A stretch of DNA of 64,000 nucleotides from Thalassovita taeanensis (GTDB lineage Bacteria > Pseudomonadota > Alphaproteobacteria > Rhodobacterales > Rhodobacteraceae), in the NCBI RefSeq assembly GCF_900110775.1, contig NZ_FOEP01000018.1, positions 1 through 64,000 of the forward strand, read 5' to 3'. This document shows, one piece after another, positions 16,554 through 23,300 of the stretch. The notes under the pieces are model-generated. The model made no database searches and was not told the DNA's origin. It saw nothing but the letters and a program-made list of their open reading frames with translations. How positions within the stretch are numbered: position 1 is the stretch's first letter; each line of letters starts with the position of its first letter. A program made the translations under genes and the position numbers.

Positions 16554-16586
16554 GCAGCGATCGCCCGACACCGGGGCGGTCGCTGC
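16554..16586 (+). terminator. intrinsic terminator-like hairpin after the DUF932 gene
   Basis: GCAGCGATCGCCC pairs over 13 positions, with one G-U pair, to GGGCGGTCGCTGC, with a 7-nt loop. It is followed by AGCTATTTCT, a weak U-rich tail. Confidence 0.55.
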
Positions 16587-16667
16587 AGCTATTTCTCAAC
16601 ATGCACGTCGCTGGCCATGCCCCGAAAGGGCAGGGGGCTTCGGTGTGCGGATTTCAGCGAGACACCC

Positions 16668-17108
16668 ATGACTCCCCAGGAAGAAACCATCATCCTCGAG
16701 GCCCGTGACATCCTCGGCCGCTACCTCAGCCAGAACCCGGTCATCGGCAGCTGGCAGGCGCTGATGGACTATTGCGCTTTGACTGTCCGAGGTCCCATCG
16801 AGCGATTCCATGTCCTCTATCTCGACCGCAAGAACCGCGTAATCGCCGATGAGCTTTTGTCGACCGGCACAGTCGATCATGTCCCTGTCTATCCGCGCGA
16901 GGTGATCAAGAGAGCCCTGATGCTTAACGCCAGCGCCCTGATCCTGATCCACAACCACCCGTCGGGTGATCCGACGCCGTCCGAGGCTGATCTCAGCATG
17001 ACCAAGGAGATCCAGAAGGGCTGCAAGTATCTCGGCCTGACGCTGCATGACCACGTCATCGTGGGTGCCGGGACGGAGCTGAGCCTGCGGGGTCTCGGCA
17101 AACTCTGA
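16668..17108 (+). CDS. RadC-like JAB/MPN domain protein
   Basis: A 146-residue protein of the RadC family. It contains the JAB1/MPN metalloprotease-like signature HNHPSGDPTPSEAD (about residues 102-115) and GLTLHDHVIVG. Chromosomal RadC proteins (about 220 residues) have an N-terminal helix-hairpin-helix; this is the short plasmid form lacking it. The name suggests DNA repair, but evidence for that role is weak. The ATG at 16668 gives the compact domain. Confidence 0.88.
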   Translation: MTPQEETIILEARDILGRYLSQNPVIGSWQALMDYCALTVRGPIERFHVLYLDRKNRVIADELLSTGTVDHVPVYPREVIKRALMLNASALILIHNHPSGDPTPSEADLSMTKEIQKGCKYLGLTLHDHVIVGAGTELSLRGLGKL

Positions 17109-17148
17109 CGCTGTGGCCAGATCCATCACCGTCGCCCCTTCGAGGAAG

Positions 17149-17217
17149 AGGGTGGCGGTTTGGTCTTTGACGGATGAGGCGGGGAGAGTGGCTTCCCGCG
17201 CCGTTGGAGATAATGCC
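17149..17217 (+). promoter_or_regulatory. conserved 5' leader, family A, copy 3
   Basis: Contains GGTGGCGGTTT, TTGACGG, GCGGGGAGAGTGGCTTC, CGCGCC and TTGGAGATA before the ATG at 17218. It matches the order and spacing of the copies at 6299 and 15270. Confidence 0.65.
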
Positions 17218-17736
17218 ATGTTTGACCTTCCCCTGCCGATCCAGCCGAGCCCGCGCCCGATGGGTCCTGTCGCAAATGGCGGGATTGTCGCTTCTGATCC
17301 CAGCCTGCCTTTCGCGCTGACGCGGATGCACCGGACGCCTGCAGCCCTGATGTCGGGCACCGCTGCCCCCGTGGTCGTTGAGCGTTTTGCGACCTTGGCC
17401 GACGCCATGCAGGGGGCGTTTGAGCATGCGGAGAATAACGGCCCCAATGCAGCGCCGCAGCTACTGGCAATCCTTGATTGCGATCAGCGCCTCGTTGTTG
17501 CCGGGGCTGCCAGTCATGGCGCTCTGGCTTGGTGCCACCCTGTCGCCAATGCTCATGAGGCGCGGGCCGTTGTGACCGAGGCGGTTCAACTTCGCGCCCA
17601 GGCTGGCCGTGCCACTGATTGGCACGAGCCTGAATTGGCGCAGCGGCTGCGTCACCGTGCCGATCTGCTGGATGCGCGTTTGGTCGATCCGCTCTGGCGC
17701 GCCTTTGCCGCCCGTGCGCTGCAGATCGCGGCGTGA
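17218..17736 (+). CDS. hypothetical plasmid protein
   Basis: A 172-residue protein of unknown function starting MFDLPLPIQPSPRPMGP. It is rich in Ala and His, without signal peptide or membrane segment. Segments such as APQLLAILDCDQRLVVAGAASHGALAW and ALAQ/AELAQRLRHRADLLDARLVDPLW suggest an alpha/beta core followed by helices. It carries family A leader copy 3 with GGAGATA as ribosome binding site. Confidence 0.75.
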   Translation: MFDLPLPIQPSPRPMGPVANGGIVASDPSLPFALTRMHRTPAALMSGTAAPVVVERFATLADAMQGAFEHAENNGPNAAPQLLAILDCDQRLVVAGAASHGALAWCHPVANAHEARAVVTEAVQLRAQAGRATDWHEPELAQRLRHRADLLDARLVDPLWRAFAARALQIAA

Positions 17737-17839
17737 CGCCCGAGAGACAGAGGAGGGCTGGGAGGGGGTTGAGCCTTCGGGGGGCAGAGGAGTGCGCCAC
17801 CCGGGGGGTCTGACCTGTCCTCACCGAACGGAGATATCC

Positions 17840-18331
17840 ATGACCCAGACTGAACCCACTCTGGCCGCACCGCTGCGGCCTTCCACTGTCGATTTCAGGG
17901 TGATCCTTGCCGCGCATGCCGAACGCACCGCCCGGACCCTCGCTCTGCGCCCGGGCAACAAAGACCGGCTCTTCGATGGTCTCATTGCCGCCGGCATCAC
18001 CCATGTCACTGTGACCTTCGACGGTGCCGGGGACAGCGGCCAGATCGAAAGCATCGACGCATGGTCCGGCGAGACCACTGTCGATTTCCCCGCGATCGAG
18101 ATCGCATACGCCGCGCTTACCTGGGACGCCCCCGAGGTCGAGATGCGGCAGCTCTCGCTGGAGGATGTCGTCGAGCAGCTGGCCTACGACTTCCTTTCCG
18201 ACACCCATGGCGGCTGGGAGAACAACGACGGCGCTTACGGCGAGTTCTGCTTCGACGCTGCGGCCCGCTGCATCCATCTCGAGTTCAACGAGCGCTTCAC
18301 CTCGTCCGAACTCTACACGCATGATTTCTGA
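17840..18331 (+). CDS. hypothetical plasmid protein (DUF6878-like)
   Basis: A 163-residue acidic protein. Conserved-looking segments are HVTVTFDGAGDSGQIESIDAW (about 55-74), SLEDVVEQLAYDFLSDTHGGWENNDGAYGEFCFD (about 106-139) and the terminal LEFNERFTSSELYTHDF. I believe proteins of this kind are grouped as DUF6878 and occur on Rhodobacterales plasmids; the family number is from memory. GGAGATATCC precedes the ATG. It is followed after 10 bases by the next gene, in a run of small co-directional genes. Confidence 0.78.
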   Translation: MTQTEPTLAAPLRPSTVDFRVILAAHAERTARTLALRPGNKDRLFDGLIAAGITHVTVTFDGAGDSGQIESIDAWSGETTVDFPAIEIAYAALTWDAPEVEMRQLSLEDVVEQLAYDFLSDTHGGWENNDGAYGEFCFDAAARCIHLEFNERFTSSELYTHDF

Positions 18332-18341
18332 GGGGGCGACG

Positions 18342-18719
18342 ATGGCACATCCCTACCACCACGCCCTGTCCTCAGTGAAGAAATGGGGCGGCACGGTCGA
18401 TGATTTCATCGCGGTGCATACATGGTTCGACCAAAGCAAGGAGATCAGCGCCGATTTTCGGCACCGGGCCCTGCGGCACCATGCCGAGGGCATATTCATG
18501 GCCGAGACGATCTTCGGCCAGACCATCACGCTCTCGACCGGGCGCATCATCCCGACCCGCTGGGTTGGCGAGCAGCATGTGAAGGAAGACCTCGGCTTCA
18601 TCCCGAGTTTCGCCGACTGGGTGAAGGCCATCCGACCCGAGCCATGGATGGGCCGGTCCGAGCAGATCGAGGCGCAGGTCGATCCGCATCTCGCCTCGCC
18701 CGTGGTCGAGGTCAGCTGA
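18342..18719 (+). CDS. hypothetical plasmid protein (DUF6915-like)
   Basis: A 125-residue protein starting MAHPYHHALSSVKKWGG. The pattern of many His and Trp residues (HTWFDQSKEISADFRHRALRHHAEGIF, then TLSTGRIIPTRWVGEQHVKEDLG) looks like a small metal- or nucleotide-handling domain, but no function is established. It sits in a tight run with its neighbours (10 bases from the gene before, 1 base from the gene after). Confidence 0.78.
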   Translation: MAHPYHHALSSVKKWGGTVDDFIAVHTWFDQSKEISADFRHRALRHHAEGIFMAETIFGQTITLSTGRIIPTRWVGEQHVKEDLGFIPSFADWVKAIRPEPWMGRSEQIEAQVDPHLASPVVEVS

Positions 18720-18720
18720 C

Positions 18721-18918
18721 ATGATCGATCCGGCTTATCAGCGCCTCGGTCTGCCGCCGACGGCATCGCCCCAGACAGTTCTGCGCGCGGCGGTCCGGGC
18801 GCTGCACCCCGACACGCGCGCCGTGCGCAGCTTCCGGACGGCGCGCAAGCGCTTCTACCGGCAGATGCTCTGCGCGCATGCCGCACGGCAGGCATCGGGT
18901 GACAATCCGACCGGCTGA
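18721..18918 (+). CDS. 65-residue mini J-domain-like protein
   Basis: The sequence opens MIDPAYQRLGLPPTASPQTV, resembles helix I-II of a J-domain, and then has ALHPDTR, which includes the HPD tripeptide that J-proteins use to stimulate Hsp70 ATPase. It lacks the Gly/Phe region and any client-binding domain. It may recruit the host DnaK to a plasmid complex or merely keep the fold. It starts 1 base after the preceding stop. Confidence 0.65.
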   Translation: MIDPAYQRLGLPPTASPQTVLRAAVRALHPDTRAVRSFRTARKRFYRQMLCAHAARQASGDNPTG

Positions 18919-18994
18919 TCGCTTCCAACCAACCCTTCATCCCAATCCAGCGCCCGGCCCCAAGGCCCGGGTTTCTCAATCTCAGGAGGTCCCC

Positions 18995-19414
18995 ATGGCG
19001 GATTACTTCACCCATTTCTCATGCCTGATCGACGTTGGCACGCCCGACAAGGCCGCCCGCGCGCTCGCGCTGTTTCATGACCTGCGCGCTGCGGATCAGG
19101 ACGCCGACGACCCGGAGGTCGCAGGCTTCGACCTCGTGCGCCAAGATGGCCCCGTGGACAGCACCCTCTGGATCCATGACGACGAGCACGGCGATGTCGA
19201 GGCGGTTATCCGTTTCGTGCTGCGCCTTGCAGAAGACCTCGAGCTCACCGGCCTTTGGGGGTTTCAGTACGGGCTGACCTGTTCCCGTCCGCGCCTCGAC
19301 GCCTTCGGCGGTGGCGCGCATGTCATCGATCTCGGTGCCCGCAAATCCATCGGCTGGACCAGCACGCAAGAATGGCTGGCCGTCGCACTGAACGGGGTGG
19401 ATTTCGATGCCTGA
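18995..19414 (+). CDS. hypothetical plasmid protein
   Basis: A 139-residue acidic soluble protein beginning MADYFTHFSCLIDVGTPDKA. The central part (STLWIHDDEHGDVEAVIRFVLRLAEDLELTGLWGFQYGLTCSRPRLDAFGGGAHVIDLG) looks like an alpha/beta domain. AGGAGG stands at ideal distance before the ATG. It overlaps the next gene by 8 bases, so both are co-translated. No known function. Confidence 0.75.
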   Translation: MADYFTHFSCLIDVGTPDKAARALALFHDLRAADQDADDPEVAGFDLVRQDGPVDSTLWIHDDEHGDVEAVIRFVLRLAEDLELTGLWGFQYGLTCSRPRLDAFGGGAHVIDLGARKSIGWTSTQEWLAVALNGVDFDA

Positions 19415-20051
19415 GGTCATCTGCACAACAGTCTACCAGTTCCCTGAACTCTCCGACGTCGCCAAGGAAAAGGCGCGCAGCTGGTATCGCGAGCTCGGCC
19501 CCCACGACGATTGGTGGGACGCGGTCTATGAGGATTTCGAGCGGGTCTGCGAGATCCTCGGCATTCGCCTGAAGACCACGCCTGTGCGGCTGATGGGCGG
19601 CGGGACACGGGCCAAGCCCAGCATCTGGTTCTCCGGGTTCTGGAGCCAGGGCGATGGAGCGTCTTTTGAAGGGTACTTCAGCCACACCAAAGGCGCGCCC
19701 GCGCGCATCCGGGACTACGCGCCGCAGGACGCGACGCTGCACAGCATTGCCGACCGGCTGCGGGCCATCCAGCGGCACAACTTTTACCAGCTTGCTGCCG
19801 AGGTCAGCCATCGTGGTCGCTACTACCACGAATACACCATGTCCGTGGACGTAACCCGCGATAGCCCGACCTGGCAGCCGCCCACCGAGGACGCAGAGGA
19901 GATCGTGACCGAGGCGCTGCGCGACCTTGCCCGCTGGCTCTACCGTCAGCTTCAGAGTGAATACGACCACCTTACCTCGGACGAGTCCGTTGAGGACGGC
20001 ATCATCGCCAATGAATACACCTTCACCGAAGAAGGGCGGCGGTTCGGGTGA
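19407..20051 (+). CDS. hypothetical plasmid protein, antitoxin-of-stability-system-like
   Basis: A 214-residue protein. It opens VICTTVYQFPELSDVAKEKARSWYRE and contains DWWDAVYEDFERVCEILGI and WFSGFWSQGDGASFEG, a Trp/Phe-rich pattern that I have seen annotated as an antitoxin of a toxin-antitoxin stability system. That label is not backed by visible toxin partners here; the nearest toxin-like gene is the convergent Fic gene. The C-terminal part is helical (EEIVTEALRDLARWLYRQLQSEYDHL). Confidence 0.75.
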   Translation: MPEVICTTVYQFPELSDVAKEKARSWYRELGPHDDWWDAVYEDFERVCEILGIRLKTTPVRLMGGGTRAKPSIWFSGFWSQGDGASFEGYFSHTKGAPARIRDYAPQDATLHSIADRLRAIQRHNFYQLAAEVSHRGRYYHEYTMSVDVTRDSPTWQPPTEDAEEIVTEALRDLARWLYRQLQSEYDHLTSDESVEDGIIANEYTFTEEGRRFG

Positions 20052-20054
20052 GGA

Positions 20055-20660
20055 CTATCGGGCAATTGACCTGACGAGCGTCACGAGAGGGTCAAACTCG
20101 TGCTGATCGGCCGCTCTCAGCGCCTCGATATAGGCCGCGCGGTGTGCACTGTCGGCGTTCAGCGTGCCGCCGCCGGACCAGTCGAGGAAGATTGCCCGGT
20201 CGATCTTTGCCAGGTAGGCGTCTGCCATGATCCGCGCCCAACGTCCGTTGCCGTTGGCGAAGGGATGGATCCAGACCAGGCGGTGATGCAGGCGCGCCGT
20301 GGCTTCCAGCGGGTCAAAGCTCTTGTGGTCGCGCCAGTACCGGGCGTCATCAAGGCAGGTGCGCAGTTCGGTTGAAATGTGCCAAACCGGCACGCCGATA
20401 TTCTTCTCGGTCAGGCGATAGACGCCTGCCCAGTCCCAGACCTCGCCGAAGAGGCGCTTGTGAATCTCGCGGACGGCAGCATCGGTCAGCAGATCGAACG
20501 ACTTGGGTCGTCGGTCGAGCCAGGTCAGGCCGGCGATGATGTTTTCGCCTTCGAGCTCGTTCAATTCGCCGCGGGTCGCGATGTGCTTGGCCCTGAGGCC
20601 AAGCAATTCGTCCGGTGTCAGGGGTGTCGCCCCAGCGGGTTCATGAAGCTCCAGCGTCAT
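20055..20660 (-). CDS. mobile mystery protein B, Fic-domain protein
   Basis: A 201-residue Fic protein of the mobile mystery protein B type. The Fic core is HPFANGNGRWAR at residues 132-143. Catalytic His132 and the GNGR loop are present, but Asn136 replaces the acidic Mg-binding residue of canonical AMPylating Fic proteins, a feature I recall as usual for this subgroup. The substrate and modification are unknown. It overlaps the stop of the upstream HTH gene (ATGA), forming a coupled pair that behaves like a toxin-antitoxin-style module carried by mobile elements. Confidence 0.88.
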   Translation of the reverse strand: MTLELHEPAGATPLTPDELLGLRAKHIATRGELNELEGENIIAGLTWLDRRPKSFDLLTDAAVREIHKRLFGEVWDWAGVYRLTEKNIGVPVWHISTELRTCLDDARYWRDHKSFDPLEATARLHHRLVWIHPFANGNGRWARIMADAYLAKIDRAIFLDWSGGGTLNADSAHRAAYIEALRAADQHEFDPLVTLVRSIAR

Positions 20661-21118
20661 TGCCAGAAATCCCGGCGGCCTTCACGGATGATGTCGGCCG
20701 CCAGGTCCTCGACCATCTCGGCCTCGCTGCGCAGGCCCTCACTCTGCTCCTCGAGGGCCATATGCGCCCGTGTGCGCTGGATGATGCGGCGGGCTTTCGT
20801 GCGCGCTTGAGCCAGGACGATCTCCTCGACCGGGCCTTCGCGCGGGACGATGGCATAGACGAGACGTCCGCCCATGGCCTCGGCGATCTTCTCGAGCTGG
20901 TTCAGCGAGATCGCTCCCGCCTGCTCATTCCGGATTGATGCATAGATCGTGTTGCGCGAAACATCGAGACGTTCGGCAAGGGCGGGCGCGTTCATCCCGA
21001 TCGCTTCCTGAAACGTGGCGATCCAGCCACCGAACGGCTTTGCAAGCGACTTTGCCAGGCTGGCAGCCTGGTTGATCCTATCTTGGGCCTGACGTTGCTT
21101 CGCGCGAGTGACGGACAT
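20657..21118 (-). CDS. mobile mystery protein A, HTH regulator
   Basis: A 153-residue protein with an XRE-like HTH (about residues 42-95: GMNAPALAERLDVSRNTIYASI, SLNQLEKIAEAMGGRLVYAIVP). A helical C-terminus follows. The start at 21118 is preferred because the upstream extension runs through the promoter. It is the first gene of the pair with the Fic gene and probably represses its own promoter, where an inverted repeat is visible. Confidence 0.85.
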   Translation of the reverse strand: MSVTRAKQRQAQDRINQAASLAKSLAKPFGGWIATFQEAIGMNAPALAERLDVSRNTIYASIRNEQAGAISLNQLEKIAEAMGGRLVYAIVPREGPVEEIVLAQARTKARRIIQRTRAHMALEEQSEGLRSEAEMVEDLAADIIREGRRDFWQ

Positions 21119-21141
21119 GTGCCAACCTGAGAGTTTGCATT

Positions 21142-21190
21142 CCTGCATGAAGTGCAGGTCTATAATATGGCAGCAAGGCTAAGATTGCAA
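21142..21190 (-). promoter_or_regulatory. promoter and operator of the mobile mystery A/B pair
   Basis: On the minus strand TTGCAA (21185-21190) and TATTAT (21162-21167) are separated by exactly 17 bp. Just downstream an inverted repeat CCTGCA-N5-TGCAGG (21142-21158) overlaps the expected transcription start, a typical place for an autorepressor. Confidence 0.6.
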
Positions 21191-21441
21191 CATCATAGAT
21201 GTGCATAAACGCTTGTGGCGCGATATCATAGATTGGCAAACGTATGGATTTTGCCAAGCTGAGATGTGGCAAAAGGTTGCGCCATGATCATGTTCCCGGC
21301 GCTGTTTGCCCTGATCAACGCTCTCTCGGGTCCCTGTCGACGTCGTCATCTGGTTCGTGCGGCGGCTTGCCTTAGGCAGGGCGAAGTCATGGCCTGTCGA
21401 CTTAAAAAGCTCTATTCGGAACAAAGGCCTGTGGGTGTTGG
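21191..21441. other. intergenic region upstream of the 453-residue orphan
   Basis: About 250 bases. It contains two similar short stretches, ATCATAGATGTGCATAAACG near 21192 and ATCATAGATTGGCAAACG near 21226, which could be a pair of regulator sites. The motif CCTGTCGAC occurs at about 21333 and 21393. No gene is visible. Confidence 0.35.
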
Positions 21442-22803
21442 ATGCAGAGAATGGATATATCGCGCGAGGAGCTTTTTGCTCTCATTTGGGAGAAGCCGAC
21501 CGTGGAGGTCGCGCGTAACATGGGCATCTCGGACGTTGCCGTTGCCAAGCTCTGCGCGCGCCTTCAAGTGCCGAAACCGCCCCGAGGATATTGGGCGCGC
21601 GTAGAAGCAGGACAAGCGCCACGGCGTCCTCCGCTGCGTGCATTTCGCGACGAAATCGAGGAGCGCCGGAAAGCCCTCGCGCGCCCGTGTCCGCGTCCGG
21701 GCGCCGTCAGGCTGTCGCCGATTCAGCGTAAGTTCGTCGACCAGGCGCTTCTGGAGTTCCTGGCGAAGGGAGGCGACCCTGAGACCACAAAGGTTGTGTC
21801 CAACCAGATCAGGGACATGCCTCCCTACATCGCCACACAGCTGCTGCTCCTCATCCAGAACCGCTACCTCGTCTGGGTCAAGAATGGCGATGTCGATGTC
21901 GCGTTGAGCCATGGCGTCACGCAAAGCCTTGCGGGTCTTGTCGACAAGATGCTTCCGGTGGCAAAGCCACAGGTCATTGTTCTGCCCCGCGCCGACCGCT
22001 GCTTCGATGAGGACCGGAAAGAACCGTCCATCCTGATCCGACTGACGGCGCATTTGCAGGAGCGTATAGCCCAGTTGGCGATGTTGGTGCGGGATCAGAA
22101 GCTTGCGCTTGTCGTCATGCCGCTCGTCACCCTCGATCATGCGTGGTCCGCGCATCATGTCTATTCTGCGGAAAACTACACGACAGCCAGCAGTCAGCTT
22201 TGCGTATCGGCCACCGAACTCTGGGTAGATTGCACCATGAATGCACCGCATTACCGCGGCGCTGACACCGAGACCTTCAAGACCGAGAAGGTCGCCTTGC
22301 GTGACATCATGCCGATCGACCTGATGCCATCGAAGGAAGTGGAGATCCCGCCAGCGGTTGGCCGCGTGCGGATAAAGCAGCATTGGCCCCGTCTACGGGC
22401 GCTTATCGAGGCCGAACGTGTGCACGAGATGTTGGAGCGCAGCACCTATGCCTTGGAGCGGGATATCCCGGACGACCAGATCGCCATCGCGGATCGCATC
22501 TGGTTCGGGGGCGATCACCCGATGCTGGCTGCGAGAAGGGCATGGGATCGCTTGTCAGACGAGATGGAGCGTTGGGGTGAAGAGATCGAGGCCGAACGAG
22601 CCGATCTGTGCTGCACCATTTTGGGCATCGCTTTGGGCGACGTCGTGGTGCAATCACACAAGGGCCAGATCACGCGCATTCAAGTCTCTCGGACGAGCAT
22701 GAACATCACCGAAAACCGGTCATTCTTCATCGTTGAAGGACAACGGTTTCGGAAAGATGGCACGGTGGGCAAACGCATTGACTCCATCTGGATCGACTTC
22801 TGA
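21442..22803 (+). CDS. orphan protein with N-terminal HTH, function unknown
   Basis: A 453-residue protein. The N-terminus (ISREELFALIWEKPTVEVAR, then NMGISDVAVAKLCARLQVPK, PPRGYWARVEAG) is a homeodomain-like HTH seen in many uncharacterised proteins of mobile elements. The rest (about 100-453) is mixed alpha/beta without signal peptide or membrane segment and without motifs I can assign. Two ATGs (21442 and 21451) are possible; neither has a strong ribosome binding site. It is flanked by a Fic/HTH pair and a minus-strand small gene. Its role may be DNA-directed, but this is a guess. Confidence 0.75.
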   Translation: MQRMDISREELFALIWEKPTVEVARNMGISDVAVAKLCARLQVPKPPRGYWARVEAGQAPRRPPLRAFRDEIEERRKALARPCPRPGAVRLSPIQRKFVDQALLEFLAKGGDPETTKVVSNQIRDMPPYIATQLLLLIQNRYLVWVKNGDVDVALSHGVTQSLAGLVDKMLPVAKPQVIVLPRADRCFDEDRKEPSILIRLTAHLQERIAQLAMLVRDQKLALVVMPLVTLDHAWSAHHVYSAENYTTASSQLCVSATELWVDCTMNAPHYRGADTETFKTEKVALRDIMPIDLMPSKEVEIPPAVGRVRIKQHWPRLRALIEAERVHEMLERSTYALERDIPDDQIAIADRIWFGGDHPMLAARRAWDRLSDEMERWGEEIEAERADLCCTILGIALGDVVVQSHKGQITRIQVSRTSMNITENRSFFIVEGQRFRKDGTVGKRIDSIWIDF

Positions 22804-22830
22804 AGGGAAAACAGTCCCGCTGATCCGCGC

Positions 22831-23124
22831 TCACTTGTTCCCGTCGATCCATTTCGACATCAGCCCCTTGTCGCGGAAACATTCATCCGGGACGGCGCGG
22901 CGTTTGATGCGGGCAAGGCGCTCGGCGAAGGCGACTTGTTTTGATGACGGGCGGCTGTCCTGCGCGCCCAGGTTCAGCTTGGCCTGTGCATCGATCCACG
23001 CGCTCAAGGAGCGCCGATCTTGCTGAACGTCCCACGGCAGAAGCGTCTGGTTGCGCAGGGCCAGCGCGCGTGCGTAGGCGATCTGCTTGGGCGTCGCGGG
23101 CAGGGCGTAAGTAGTGCTTTCCAT
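22831..23124 (-). CDS. small hypothetical protein with an internal duplication
   Basis: A 97-residue basic protein made of two similar units: TPKQIAYARALALRN...LLPWDVQQDRRSLSAWIDAQ and SSKQVAFAERLARIK...AVPDECFRDKGLMSKWIDGN. Each has the pattern KQ-x-A-x-A then D-x(3)-L/M-S-x-WID. Similar units occur in small plasmid proteins. GGGAG lies before the ATG. It is convergent with the preceding orphan gene and divergent from the large methylase-helicase gene. Confidence 0.7.
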   Translation of the reverse strand: MESTTYALPATPKQIAYARALALRNQTLLPWDVQQDRRSLSAWIDAQAKLNLGAQDSRPSSKQVAFAERLARIKRRAVPDECFRDKGLMSKWIDGNK

Positions 23125-23180
23125 CGGGGATCTCCCTTCTTAGCGTGGCTCTTAAATTAGAACATAACAGGAACAAAAGC

Positions 23181-23300
23181 AAGCCACCTGCGGAAATCAT
23201 GGGGTTTAAGAGGAAGAGGAGGGCCGGGGAAGGTCAGGCCTGAGGGTGCCCGAAAGAGGGTGTCCGGGCCTGATCCTGTTCCTCATTCCGGAGTTTCCCG
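23181..23300 (+). promoter_or_regulatory. leader of the strawberry-notch gene with a long stem
   Basis: TCAGGCC near 23236 and GGCCTGA near 23267 form a perfect 7-bp outer stem around a GAGGGTGCCCGAAAGAGGGTG segment. It ends about 27 bases before the ATG. It resembles the other structured leaders in this region but is not a clear family member. Confidence 0.35.

Noticed and set aside
15279-16571. 430-residue minus-strand frame opposite the DUF932 gene
   Set aside because: Its composition is that of an antisense frame; the plus-strand DUF932 motifs are clear.
16596-18322. Minus-strand frames of 283 and 398 residues across the RadC-orphan block
   Set aside because: They overlap several well supported plus-strand genes and lack any family signature.
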